NCBI GenBank assembly: GCA_026386955.1
Contig: JAPLMQ010000312.1
Coordinates: 48,405-112,404 of the forward strand
Direction of reading: 5' to 3'
Length of the DNA: 64,000 nucleotides
From: Planctomycetota bacterium
Lineage (GTDB): Bacteria; Planctomycetota; Phycisphaerae; Phycisphaerales; Phycisphaeraceae
Positions 55,110-63,860 of this stretch are shown here, piece after piece; the first letter of the stretch is position 1, and each line of letters starts with the position of its first letter. Position numbers and translations under genes: made by a program. The notes beneath the pieces were generated by a model that worked only from the letters and a program-made list of their open reading frames with translations, was not told where the DNA came from and did no database searches.

Positions 55110-56240
55110 TCAGTTCCGCGCGTTGAGCGCCTCGACCAGCCGCGCCGCGCAGGCCTCCCAGTGGTACATCGCCGCCCGGGCCCGCCCCGCCGCGGCGAAG
55201 CGCTCGCGCAGCGCCGCGTCTTTCCACAGCCCCGTCACCACTTCCGCCACCGCGTCGGGCTTGTCGACATCGACCACGATCCCAGCGTCGCCCACCACGC
55301 CGCGCAGCGACGCGTGGCCCGACACGACCGCCGGCGTCCCCGCCGCCATCGCCTCGGCCGCGGGAATCCCGAATCCCTCGTAGCGCGACAGGACCATCAC
55401 CGCCTCGGCCCCGCGCACCAGCGCGGGCATCTCCTCCTCGGCGACGTACCCGCGCCGGACCACGTTGGGCAGCGACGCGGCCTCCTCCTCCAGCTTCGCC
55501 TGCCCCTTCCCCGCGACGACGATCCGCACCGGCGAGCCCTGCCGCGCCAGCGCCCGCGCCACCGCCAGCACCTCCGGCCCGCTCTTGCGCACCGACAAGC
55601 CGCCGATCACCAGCACGTACGGCCCCTCGCGCTGCAGGTACTCCCCGCGCGGGCGCTCCGCCATCGCGAAGAACTCCTCCTCCACCCCGTTGCCCACCAC
55701 GGCGATCCGCGCCGGGTCCGCGCCGACCAGCTCGACCAGCCGGGACTTGGTGAAGTCCGACACCGCCAGCAGCAGCCGCGAATGCTTGAGGATCGCGGGG
55801 AACTTGGTCCGCCAGCGGGCGTTGACGCTGCGGTGCTCCATCGAGTTCGACCAGGACAGGTCCATCTCGAAGGGCTGCATGTCGTGGACGGTCACCGCCA
55901 GCGCCGGCCGCCGCGCGGGCACGTAGAGCTCCAGGGGCGAGTAGACCCAGTCGGCGTCGTTTCCGTTGGCGCGGCACCAGCGGTCGACGCGCGGGTGGCC
56001 GCTGAGCACCCAGAGCCGGTGCAGGTATTTGCGCGGCAGGGGGATGCCGACGGTGGGGATGCCCGCGTAATAGGAGCCCTCGGGGAGCCGGCCGTCGACG
56101 AGGTTTTCGCGGGGCGTGACGATCTGAAGTTCGACGCCGGGCGTGCGGGCGAGGCAGCGCGTCATGTTGATCGCGTGCTTGCCCAGCCCGGTGGGCTGCC
56201 GCGTGCGGTCGAGGTCCTGCAGGTAAACCGCGATGCGCAT
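55110..56240 (-). CDS. Glycosyltransferase family 4 protein
   Basis: 376 residues from ATG 56240 (MRIAVYLQDLDRTRQPTGLG). GT4 pattern: DWVYSPLELYVPARRPALA, VHDMQPFEMDLSWSN, RIAVVGNGVEEEFF, YVLVIGGLSVRKSGPEVL, and the donor site SRYEGFGIPAAEAMAAGTPAV. Unlike its neighbour it probably recognises a different acceptor (the N-terminal domains share little). Convergent with the preceding GT4 gene; upstream it diverges from the subtilase-like gene. Confidence 0.9.
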   Translation of the reverse strand: MRIAVYLQDLDRTRQPTGLGKHAINMTRCLARTPGVELQIVTPRENLVDGRLPEGSYYAGIPTVGIPLPRKYLHRLWVLSGHPRVDRWCRANGNDADWVYSPLELYVPARRPALAVTVHDMQPFEMDLSWSNSMEHRSVNARWRTKFPAILKHSRLLLAVSDFTKSRLVELVGADPARIAVVGNGVEEEFFAMAERPRGEYLQREGPYVLVIGGLSVRKSGPEVLAVARALARQGSPVRIVVAGKGQAKLEEEAASLPNVVRRGYVAEEEMPALVRGAEAVMVLSRYEGFGIPAAEAMAAGTPAVVSGHASLRGVVGDAGIVVDVDKPDAVAEVVTGLWKDAALRERFAAAGRARAAMYHWEACAARLVEALNARN

Positions 56241-56342
56241 CGTGTCGCTCCGTGCGCGGATGCGCAGGGCAATCGTATCAAACGGCATGCTGCCGCCGGG
56301 CCTGCGCACCGCTGGGCGCGGATTCGCCTGCTATATTTCGGT

Positions 56343-57914
56343 GTGCATCGCGCCAAGCTCATCGCCGCCGCATTGCTCACGCTGACCGCCGCGCCTGCGA
56401 TGCTCCGCGCCGACCCGACGACGTCGACAGCCACGAACACGCCCGCCGCGACGCAGCCCGCGCCGCCGAGCAACGCCGCGCCGAGCAACGCCGACCTCAT
56501 CGGCCTCACCCGGCTCGCCGCGGAGCTTGGCCCGCGCCTGCCCACCGGGCGCGGCATCGTCTTCGGCCACGTCGAGGGCGGCGGGGCCGACTACCTCCCC
56601 AACACCGCGCACCGCGTCTTCGAGGGCGTGACCTTCCACACCGCGAGCGGCTCCGCGAAGACCAACGCGCACGCCGACGCCACCGCGCGGATCCTCTACG
56701 GGCGCTCGGGCCTCGCGCCGGGCGTCGAGCAGGTCTACTGCTACGCCGCCGGCCACTGGCTCGGCCCGGGCCTGTTCCGCGCCCGCGCCCCCCTGCCGCC
56801 CCATGACCCGATCGCTCATGTCTACACCAACAGTTGGATCACCGACGCGGGCAAGGACAACACCTTGATCCTCCGCCGGGCCGATTATGTCGTCGACCAC
56901 TGCGGCACGTTTTTGATCGCGGGCGTCAACAACCAGAAGACGTCAGGGCTGCCGCCGCTGCTGGGCAGCGCCTACAACGCGATCGCCGTGGGGCATTACG
57001 ACGGGCAGAGCAGCGGCGGCTTCACGACGGCCGACGGCGAGGTGGCGGGGCGCTGCAAGCCCGACATCGTCGCCCCGGGCGGGCTGACGAGCTTCGCGAC
57101 GCCGGTGGTGGCGTCGGTGGTCGCGCGATTGCTCGAGGCCGCGGGCGGGCCGGGGATTTCCGGCGGCTCGGCGACGGTACCCGCGACGCGGCCGGTGGCT
57201 ACGCAGCCCGGCTCTGCCGTCATCCCTGGCATCGACGCCGTCGCGCGTCGCCCCGAGGTGATCAAGGCGATCCTCCTCGCCGGCGCGAGCAAGCCCGCGG
57301 CGTGGCATGCGTTGCCCGGCAAGCCGCTCGACGAGCATCTCGGGGCCGGACGCGTCCGGCTCGACGCGAGCTACCACATCCTCGCCGCGGGGCGGGTGTT
57401 CCCCGTCGCCGCCGACGCGCCCGCGGGGGTGAAGCCGCGCGGATGGTCCTACGCCAGCCTCGCGCCGGGCGGCCATCACGATTACGCGCTCGACCCCGGC
57501 CCGATCGCGGGCGAGGTCTCGATCATCCTCACCTGGCATCGCCGGATCATGGGGCGAATGGTCAACGACCTGCTGACCGACCGCCCCTACTGGCTCGACG
57601 CGCCGCGGTTGGCGGACCTTGATCTGGAGCTGCTGGCCGTTCCCGCGCAGGGCGAGCCGACGGTCGTCGCGCGGTCGGAAAGCCGGATCGACAACGTCGA
57701 GCACGTCTATCTGCCGAGCCTCGCCGCTGTCGCGACGCAGCCGTCCGGCGCGAAGCGCTGGGTGATCCGTGTCACCCGGCACGACACGATGGACGAGGAA
57801 TGGGATTACGCGGTGGCGTGGCGCGTCGAGGAGACGGCCAACCGGGCCGTCATGACCCAGCCCGCCGCGACGCGGCCCGCGGCCACGCAACGCGCGGCCG
57901 ATCCGACACGGTGA
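56343..57914 (+). CDS. Exported subtilase-like (S8) protein with altered active site
   Basis: 523 residues from GTG 56343. Signal peptide HRAKLIAAALLTLTAAPAML, cleavage near LRA. The S8 fold is recognisable: oxyanion Asn in VYTNSWITDAG, catalytic Ser in LTSFATPVVASVVARLL, and a candidate His in TNAHADATARILYG. The Asp strand (normally VxDxG) reads IVFGHVEGGG, with Glu or His where Asp is expected, so activity is uncertain. A C-terminal beta domain follows. At least three ATQP tetrapeptides and a run MTQPAATRPAATQ close the protein. TATATT lies only 6 nt before the GTG, so the transcript may be leaderless. Its stop abuts that of ettA (TGATCA). Confidence 0.65.
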   Translation: MHRAKLIAAALLTLTAAPAMLRADPTTSTATNTPAATQPAPPSNAAPSNADLIGLTRLAAELGPRLPTGRGIVFGHVEGGGADYLPNTAHRVFEGVTFHTASGSAKTNAHADATARILYGRSGLAPGVEQVYCYAAGHWLGPGLFRARAPLPPHDPIAHVYTNSWITDAGKDNTLILRRADYVVDHCGTFLIAGVNNQKTSGLPPLLGSAYNAIAVGHYDGQSSGGFTTADGEVAGRCKPDIVAPGGLTSFATPVVASVVARLLEAAGGPGISGGSATVPATRPVATQPGSAVIPGIDAVARRPEVIKAILLAGASKPAAWHALPGKPLDEHLGAGRVRLDASYHILAAGRVFPVAADAPAGVKPRGWSYASLAPGGHHDYALDPGPIAGEVSIILTWHRRIMGRMVNDLLTDRPYWLDAPRLADLDLELLAVPAQGEPTVVARSESRIDNVEHVYLPSLAAVATQPSGAKRWVIRVTRHDTMDEEWDYAVAWRVEETANRAVMTQPAATRPAATQRAADPTR

Positions 57915-59609
57915 TCACCCGCGCGTCAGCGCCCTGTACTTGATCCGGTGCGGCTGGTCGGCCTCGACGCCCATGCGGCGCTTGCGGTCGTCCTCGTACG
58001 CTGTGAAGTTGCCCTCGAACCACGTCACCTGCGAGTCGCCCTCGAAGGCGAGGATGTGCGTCGCCAGGCGGTCGAGGAACCAGCGGTCGTGCGAGATCAC
58101 CACCGCGCAGCCGGCGAAGCGCTCCAGCGCGTCCTCCAGGGCCCGCATGGTGTTCACGTCCAGGTCGTTGGTCGGCTCGTCGAGCAGCAGCACGTTCGCG
58201 CCCGAGCGCAGCACACGGGCCAGGTGCACGCGCCCGCGCTGCCCGCCCGAGAGCGTGCCCACGGTCTGCTGCTGGTCGGAGCCGGTGAAGGAGAACCGCG
58301 CCGCATAGGCCCGGGCGTTGACGTCCATCTTCCCGAGCTTGAACGCCTCGGCCCCGTCGGAGATGGCAGACCAGACCGGCAGCTTGTCGTCGAGCACGCT
58401 GCGGGCTTGGTCGACGTAGGCGAGCTGCACGCTGTCGGCGACTCGCAGCGTGCCCGCGTCGGGCTTCTCCGCGCCGGCGAGGATGCGGAAGAGCGTCGTC
58501 TTGCCCGCGCCGTTGGGGCCGATGATCCCCACGATCCCGTTGGGCGGCAGCGAGAAGGAGACGTTCTCGAACAGCAGCCGGTCGCCGTAGGACTTGGCCA
58601 GCCCCTTCGCCTCGATCACCAACTGCCCCAGGTGCGGCCCGGGCGGGATGTAGATCTCGACGTCGGAGGCGCGTGCCTCCTCCTGCTCGGCCACCATCTT
58701 GTCGTACGCCTCCAGGCGGGCCTTGCTCTTGGACTGCCGCGCCTGCGGGCTCTTGCGCACCCACTCCAGCTCGCGCTTGAGCGCCTTCTGCCGGTTGCTC
58801 TCCTGCTTCTCCTCGACGGCGAGGCGGTTGCCCTTCTGCTCCAGCCAGGAGGTGTAGTTGCCCTTCCAGGGGATGCCGCTGCCGCGGTCGAGCTCGAGGA
58901 TCCACGTCGCGACGTTGTCGAGGAAGTAGCGGTCGTGCGTCACGGCGATGACGGTGCCCTCGTACCGCCGGAGGTGCTCCTCGAGCCAGGCGACGCTTTC
59001 GGCGTCGAGGTGGTTCGTCGGCTCGTCGAGCAGGAGGATGTCGGGCTTCTCGATCAGCAGCCTGCAGAGCGCCACGCGGCGGCGCTCGCCGCCCGAGAGC
59101 GGGCCGATCTTCGACTCCGGCGGCGGGCAGCGCAGCGCGTCCATCGCGTGCTCGAGGTGCGAGTCGAGCTCCCAGGCGTTGGCCGCCTCGAGCTTCTCCT
59201 GCAGGTTGCCCTGGCGCTCGAGCATCTTGTTCATCTTCGCGTCGGACATCGGCTCGGCCATCTGGTCGGAGAGCGTGTTGAACTCCTCGAGCAAATCGAG
59301 CGTCGCCTTCGCACCTTGGGTGACGATCTCGCGGACGGTGGCGTTCTCGTCGAGCTTCGGCTCCTGCGGGATGAAGCCGACGGTGTAGCCCGGGGAGATC
59401 TGGATCTGCCCCTCGAACTCCTTGTCGTCGCCCGAGAGGATGCGCAGGAGCGAGGACTTGCCCGAGCCGTTGAGGCCAAGGACGCCGATCTTCGCGCCGT
59501 AGAAGTAGGAGAGGTAGATGTCCTTGAGGACGTCCTTCTTCTCGTAGCGTTTGGAGACGCCGACCATGGAGTAGATGATCTTGGTCGAGGATTCGGGCGT
59601 GTTGGCCAT
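57915..59609 (-). CDS. ettA: Energy-dependent translational throttle protein EttA (ABC-F)
   Basis: 564 residues. Two ABC domains: Walker A GLNGSGKS at 45-52 and GPNGAGKTT near 365; signatures LSGGERRRVALCRLL and LSGGQRGRVHLARVL; Walker B DILLLDEPTNHLDA and VLLLDEPTNDLD. The linker between them (P-site tRNA interaction motif) contains RELEWVRKSPQARQSKSKARL, typical of EttA. The arm region is of normal length. No membrane domains. It binds the ribosomal E site and gates elongation according to ATP/ADP. Confidence 0.95.
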   Translation of the reverse strand: MANTPESSTKIIYSMVGVSKRYEKKDVLKDIYLSYFYGAKIGVLGLNGSGKSSLLRILSGDDKEFEGQIQISPGYTVGFIPQEPKLDENATVREIVTQGAKATLDLLEEFNTLSDQMAEPMSDAKMNKMLERQGNLQEKLEAANAWELDSHLEHAMDALRCPPPESKIGPLSGGERRRVALCRLLIEKPDILLLDEPTNHLDAESVAWLEEHLRRYEGTVIAVTHDRYFLDNVATWILELDRGSGIPWKGNYTSWLEQKGNRLAVEEKQESNRQKALKRELEWVRKSPQARQSKSKARLEAYDKMVAEQEEARASDVEIYIPPGPHLGQLVIEAKGLAKSYGDRLLFENVSFSLPPNGIVGIIGPNGAGKTTLFRILAGAEKPDAGTLRVADSVQLAYVDQARSVLDDKLPVWSAISDGAEAFKLGKMDVNARAYAARFSFTGSDQQQTVGTLSGGQRGRVHLARVLRSGANVLLLDEPTNDLDVNTMRALEDALERFAGCAVVISHDRWFLDRLATHILAFEGDSQVTWFEGNFTAYEDDRKRRMGVEADQPHRIKYRALTRG

Positions 59610-59742
59610 GGAGGGGTCGCTCGCGTGCGGGGGTTGGTGGGGGACGGGGGATTATCGCCGGCGCGGGGGAAAAAGCGAGGGCGGAGGCTGCTTTGTCGGG
59701 CGTCGCACGCGTGGCATGCGACCCCTCCGGACGATCCAAGAG

Positions 59743-59895
59743 CCAAGCCCACTGATCCCGACGGTACGCCGTCGGGTTCGGTGGGGTCGGCCTCGCGTCA
59801 CGCGCAGCTCATCCAAGGCGCGTGATGGATTTCACCACGCCTGGACGACGCCCGAAAACCCCACGGAACCCGTTGCTGCGGGATCCGTGGGCTTG
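59743..59895. repeat. Palindromic repeat family P1, inverted pair
   Basis: Unit 59743-59787: CCCACTGA, T-T, CCCGACGG, TACG loop, CCGTCGGG, TCGGTGGG. Inverted unit 59857-59895: CCCACGGA, T-T, CCCG, six-base loop, CGGG, TCCGTGGG (read on the minus strand). The spacer is 69 bp. The base changes between units keep pairing (CTGA/TCGG becomes CGGA/TCCG). The pair occupies the divergent gap between ettA and the phosphatase-cytochrome gene (59610-59957). Confidence 0.85.
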
Positions 59896-59957
59896 GGTTG
59901 GTTTTCGTTTCGTCAGCGAATTGGTTTAGATTGGTTCGATTCCGAAAGAGCATTCCC

Positions 59958-60986
59958 ATGGCGAAGAACCGACGAACCGGATGGATCGCCGCGGTGGCGC
60001 TGGCAAGCATGTCGTGCGCGCTGGCGTCATGCAGCACCGATTCCGCGGCCGAGAGGATGCCCGCATCGGCCGCCGCCTCATCCGCCGCCGCACCGGCCAA
60101 GGCCGCGATCCCCGCGCTGGGCGCCGCCGCGCCAGTGGCCCTCCCGGGCTTGGAAAACGTGGTGACCTACGACGCCCGCCTGATCTCCGGCGGAGTCCCC
60201 GAGGGCGACGAAGGCTTCGACTCGCTCGCGGCGATGGGCATCAAGTCGATCATCAGCGTCGACGGGGCCGAGCCCGACCTGGTCCGGGCCAAGGCCCACG
60301 GCATGCGCTACGTCCACCTGCCCATCGGCTACAACGGCTTCGACGAGGCCCGCCTGCTGGAGCTGACCCGCGCGACGCGCGACCTCGCCGCCGACGGGCC
60401 GGTCTACATGCACTGCCACCACGGCAAGCACCGCAGCGCGGGAGCGTCGGGCGCGGTGGCGGTTTCGCTCGGATGGATGGACAACGAAAAGGCGACGGCG
60501 CTGATGAAGGTCTCGGGCACCGCGCCGGAATTCGCCGGGCTCTACCGCTGCACCGCGGAGGCCAGGCCGTTGCCTGCCGCGCGGATCGACGCGGTCTCCG
60601 CGAAGTTCCCGGAGCTCACGCCGCCTGTGGGGTTCGTCAAGGGGATGCTGGAGATCGACGAGGCGTTGGACCGCCTCAAGGCCGCGGAGAAGGCGGGCTG
60701 GCAACCGTCCCCCGAAAAGTCACCCGGAAAGTCGCCCGGGAGGCCGTCGGTGGTCATCGCCGCCGAGGCGGGCCGGCTTGCCGACGCGCTGCGTTTGTTG
60801 ATCCCCAGCGAGCACACGAAGAAGGCCGGCGCCGATTTCGCGGCCCTGCTCTCCGCCGAGCAACGCCGGGCCCAGGCGTTTGAGACGCTCATCACTTCGG
60901 GCGAGCGCAATCCGCAGACGCTCTCGGCGGCCTTCAAGCCGATCGTGGGTTCCTGCAAGGATTGCCACGCGAAACACCGGGATTGA
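59958..60986 (+). CDS. Lipoprotein: dual-specificity-type phosphatase fused to cytochrome c'-like domain
   Basis: 342 residues from ATG 59958 (MAKNRRTGWIAAVAL). Signal with lipobox LASC (Cys 25). Residues 68-240 form a cysteine-dependent phosphatase domain: VTYDARLISGGVPEGDEGFDSLAAMG, and the P-loop HCHHGKHRS with C153 and R159 (CX5R). The C-terminal 80 residues are helical and end in C333-K-D-C-H337-AKHRD, the CxxCHxxxR haem-attachment site of cytochrome c' proteins. Haem attachment happens outside the cytoplasmic membrane, consistent with the lipobox. Both catalytic and haem residues are present. The pairing of the two domains is unusual; see findings. Confidence 0.85.
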   Translation: MAKNRRTGWIAAVALASMSCALASCSTDSAAERMPASAAASSAAAPAKAAIPALGAAAPVALPGLENVVTYDARLISGGVPEGDEGFDSLAAMGIKSIISVDGAEPDLVRAKAHGMRYVHLPIGYNGFDEARLLELTRATRDLAADGPVYMHCHHGKHRSAGASGAVAVSLGWMDNEKATALMKVSGTAPEFAGLYRCTAEARPLPAARIDAVSAKFPELTPPVGFVKGMLEIDEALDRLKAAEKAGWQPSPEKSPGKSPGRPSVVIAAEAGRLADALRLLIPSEHTKKAGADFAALLSAEQRRAQAFETLITSGERNPQTLSAAFKPIVGSCKDCHAKHRD

Positions 60987-61023
60987 GCCGGCGGGGCGAG
61001 GCGCGGGAATCGCCTGAAATTCG

Positions 61024-61251
61024 TCTGATCAGAGCCGGACACTATGTGTCCGATGGCCGGGCGAGGCGGTACTCCACCCGCGCGAATCGTCGGCCGCCGT
61101 GGGCCGCTTGGTTTCACGTGATGCCTGCGCGGAAGGCTTGTTTTCGAGCGACTCATCTGCGTTTGACGGCGTCATCGACGCCCGCACGTCGTGCGAGCGG
61201 AGTACCGCTTTCGCCCGAACTCCGGACACACAGTGTCCGGCTCTGATCAGA
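61024..61251. repeat. Palindromic repeat family P3, 228-bp element
   Basis: Ends are inverted copies of TCTGATCAGAGCCGGACAC (61024-61042 and 61233-61251). Each end also has its own small palindrome (GGACACTATGTGTCC; GGACACACAGTGTCC). The interior has no coding frame that I can support. The compact 41-bp version is at 14542-14582. Lies between two plus-strand genes. Confidence 0.8.
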
Positions 61252-61376
61252 TGCGTCGCTTGCCGCCGCGCTCCTGCGTTTGACGCCTGCACGGATTGCA
61301 TCACACTACGATGCCATTCGCGCGGCCAACCTCGGCTCCTCCGCGCCATCGCACGCCACTTGCCCAAGGGGTTCCC

Positions 61377-62615
61377 TTGCTCACCATCACCGACGTCCGC
61401 ACCGTCCTGCTCACCGGCCCGTGCACCAACGACCGGTTCATCCTCGAGGTCCGCAAGCTGCGCTCGGCCGCGTTCGTCGAGATCCACACCGGGGGCGGAC
61501 CGGTCGGCGTGGGCGAGACCTACGCCGGCTATTTCTGCCCCGAGATTGTCCCCGAGATCGTCGCCTTCTTCCGCCCCATCCTCGTGGGGCAGAAGCTCGA
61601 CCCGACGAAGCCCGTCGGCCCGCAGATCGCCGAGCTCTGGCGGCGGATGTTCCACTGCGGCAACTTCTGGTGCCGCGTCGGCGTGGGGGCGATCGTGCTC
61701 ACCGCGATCGAAGCCGCGCTCTGGGACCTGATGGGCAAGGCCGTGAAAAAGCCGGTGCACGAGCTCCTTGGCGGCGCGAAGCACAAGAGGCTCAAGGGCT
61801 ACGCCACCGGCGGGCCGAGCAACTACCCCAAGTCGCGCCTCGCTGAGAAGGTCGACTACTACCACGGCCTGGGCTTCCGCGCGTTCAAGGTCGGCGCGGG
61901 CAAGGTGGAAAACGGCGCCTTCGACGACGGCGGGACCGACGCCTCCTCCATCGCCGCGTTCGAGGGGGACAAGGCGGCCTTCCTCCGCAAGCACGTCGGC
62001 AAGGAGGTCGACATCCTCTTCGACGGCCACATGGGAAACAGCCCCGTGGGCGTGTGGGATTTGAAGACCGCCGCCGCGGTGATGCAGGCGGTGCGCCCGC
62101 ACGGGCTCTTCTTCTTCGAGGAGCCGCTGCCCTACTCCGATGCGGCCGCGTACGCCGAGCTTGCCGCGGGGACGGACGTGCCCATCGCCGGGGGCGAGTG
62201 CCTCTCGACGATGAGCGAGTGGCGGGAGTACCTCCGCCGCGACAGCTTCGACATCGCGCAGCCCGATGCGTCGTACGTGGGCGGCATCGGCGAGTTCATG
62301 ATCATCGCCAAGGAGCTCGAGGCCCGCGGGAAGCGCATCGCGACGCACGCCTGGGGGGCCGCGGGCTCGTTGATGCAGAACATCCACGCCGGCTTCGCCG
62401 CGGGGAACACGTGCATTTTGGAGGTGCCGCCCGACTTCGCCGACTTGCACAAGCGGATCATGGGCGACTCGTTCCAGATGAAGGACGGCCACATCTTGCC
62501 GCCGACGACACCGGGCCTGGGCCTGACGATCAGCGACGAGGTGAAGCGGCTGTTCCCGTTCGTGCCGGGGACGGGGGAGTTCAACTCCGTGCCGGGGAAG
62601 GTGTTGACGACGTGA
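61377..62615 (+). CDS. Mandelate racemase/muconate lactonizing enzyme family protein
   Basis: 412 residues from TTG 61377, chosen because AAGGGG at 61366-61371 precedes it and it gives the conserved LTITDVRTVLLTGP; an in-frame ATG at 61311 lies in unconserved sequence. Enolase superfamily: capping domain (EIHTGGGPVGVGETYAGYF, ALWDLMGKAVKKPVHELLGG), then the barrel with catalytic Lys in RAFKVGAGK, metal ligands Asp in ILFDGHMGN, Glu in FFFEEPLPY and Glu in IAGGECLS, and the His of RIATHAWGAAG. Members dehydrate or epimerise sugar acids. Paired with a 2-hydroxyacid dehydrogenase gene downstream, so a sugar-acid catabolic step is likely. Confidence 0.9.
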   Translation: MLTITDVRTVLLTGPCTNDRFILEVRKLRSAAFVEIHTGGGPVGVGETYAGYFCPEIVPEIVAFFRPILVGQKLDPTKPVGPQIAELWRRMFHCGNFWCRVGVGAIVLTAIEAALWDLMGKAVKKPVHELLGGAKHKRLKGYATGGPSNYPKSRLAEKVDYYHGLGFRAFKVGAGKVENGAFDDGGTDASSIAAFEGDKAAFLRKHVGKEVDILFDGHMGNSPVGVWDLKTAAAVMQAVRPHGLFFFEEPLPYSDAAAYAELAAGTDVPIAGGECLSTMSEWREYLRRDSFDIAQPDASYVGGIGEFMIIAKELEARGKRIATHAWGAAGSLMQNIHAGFAAGNTCILEVPPDFADLHKRIMGDSFQMKDGHILPPTTPGLGLTISDEVKRLFPFVPGTGEFNSVPGKVLTT

Positions 62616-62635
62616 GGGTTGGAGGATGGATTTGT

Positions 62636-62803
62636 TAGCCGGAAGCGCAAGCGACGGGACGAGGGTCGACCCGTTTGCAGCCTGGCAACGACTCCCGGTG
62701 GACTTCCAATCATCCCATCCGATTTACATTGAAAGCGTCTCGCATATTTCAGCACGGCAGTTGATTGTTCGACCCCAGTCCCGTCGCTTGCGCTTCCGGC
62801 TAA
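62636..62803. repeat. Palindromic repeat family P4, full element
   Basis: Perfect 26-bp inverted arms at 62636-62661 and 62778-62803, identical to the arms of the element at 50903-51074. Pairing extends imperfectly inward (GAGGGTCGAC with GTTCGACCCC). The 116-bp interior differs. Lies between two plus-strand genes. Confidence 0.85.
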
Positions 62804-62822
62804 CAATTCAACAAGGCTCCCC

Positions 62823-63860
62823 ATGCCCCGACTCAAGGTCCTCGTCACCGTCCCGCGCTTCGACCCGCTCACGCAGCGCCTCGCGGAGATGCCCGACATC
62901 GAGCTGGTCCTGCGCGACGAGCCCTCCGCGGGCGTCCACGGCGAGAAGGCCGGCGCGTGGCCCGTCGAATGGCTGCGCGACGCCGACATCCTCTTCTCGT
63001 CAGGCGTGATGCCGACCAACCTCCCCGCGATGGAGCGCGTGCGCTGGGTGCAGCTCGCCTCGGCCGGTTATGAGCAGACGCTCCCCTTCGATTTCCCCAC
63101 GCGCGGCATCCGCGCCTCCAACGCCCTGGGCGTCTTCGACGCGCCCATCGGCGAGTGGACCATCGCGATGATCGTCAACCTCGCCCGCGACGTGCGCGGC
63201 ATGCTCCGCAACCAGGACGCGAAGACCTGGGACCGCCACAAGCGCTTCCAGCGCGAGGTCCGCGGCTCCACCGTCGGCTTCTGGGGCTACGGCGGGCTCG
63301 CGCGGCAGACCGCCCGGCTCGCCAAGGCGATGGGGCTCACGGTCCACGTCCTCACCCGCCACGGCGTGAAGGCCCGGCCGAACCACTACGTCGTCCCCGG
63401 GACGGGCGACCCCGAGGGCACGATGCCCGACCGCCTCTTCACGCTCGAGCAGCGCTTCGACTTCCTCAAGGGGCTCGACTTCCTGGTGATCGCCATGCCG
63501 CTGACGCCCGCCTCGCGCGGCTCCATCGGCGAGCCGGAGCTGCGGGCCCTGCGCCCGCACGCCTGCCTGCTCAACCCCGCGCGCGGGCCGCTCATCCAGG
63601 AGGCTGCGCTTCTTCGTGCGCTCCGCGAGGGCTGGATCGCCGGCGCCGCGCTCGACACGCATTACCAATACCCGCTCCCGCCCGAGCACCCGCTCTGGTC
63701 GATGCCCAACGTCATCCTCACGCCCCACATCTCCGGCTCGGGCGAGACGCAGAGCTACCCGCCCCGCGTGTGGGACATCTTCACGCAGAACCTGGAGCGA
63801 TACCGCGCGGGCAAGCCGCTGCTGAACGAGCTGACGCCGGCGCAGCTGCGCGGGGAGTGA
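62823..63860 (+). CDS. D-2-hydroxyacid dehydrogenase family protein
   Basis: 345 residues. NAD-binding domain: VGFWGYGGLARQTARLAKAMGL (GxGxxA-type loop), catalytic Arg in LLNPARGPLIQEAAL, and His in ILTPHISGSGE. The segment ALDTHYQYPLPPEHPLW corresponds to the usual DVFxxEPLP motif, with Tyr where the last Glu stands, so the acid partner of the His may be different. The substrate domain contains WVQLASAGYEQTLPF. Likely reduces a 2-keto acid, perhaps the product of the upstream enolase-superfamily enzyme (inference from adjacency). The last 140 bases of the window hold no further gene that I can support. Confidence 0.88.
   Translation: MPRLKVLVTVPRFDPLTQRLAEMPDIELVLRDEPSAGVHGEKAGAWPVEWLRDADILFSSGVMPTNLPAMERVRWVQLASAGYEQTLPFDFPTRGIRASNALGVFDAPIGEWTIAMIVNLARDVRGMLRNQDAKTWDRHKRFQREVRGSTVGFWGYGGLARQTARLAKAMGLTVHVLTRHGVKARPNHYVVPGTGDPEGTMPDRLFTLEQRFDFLKGLDFLVIAMPLTPASRGSIGEPELRALRPHACLLNPARGPLIQEAALLRALREGWIAGAALDTHYQYPLPPEHPLWSMPNVILTPHISGSGETQSYPPRVWDIFTQNLERYRAGKPLLNELTPAQLRGE

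Noticed and set aside
54216..56342. Long plus-strand frame continuous with the subtilase-like gene
   Set aside because: It runs antisense through a glycosyltransferase and out of frame through another; the signal peptide at 56343 marks the true start.
59920..59950. tRNA T-arm-like sequence GGTTCGATTCC
   Set aside because: No acceptor stem, D-arm or anticodon arm can be built around it.
61024..61251. Insertion sequence
   Set aside because: The 228-bp interior cannot encode a transposase, and no transposase occurs anywhere in the window.
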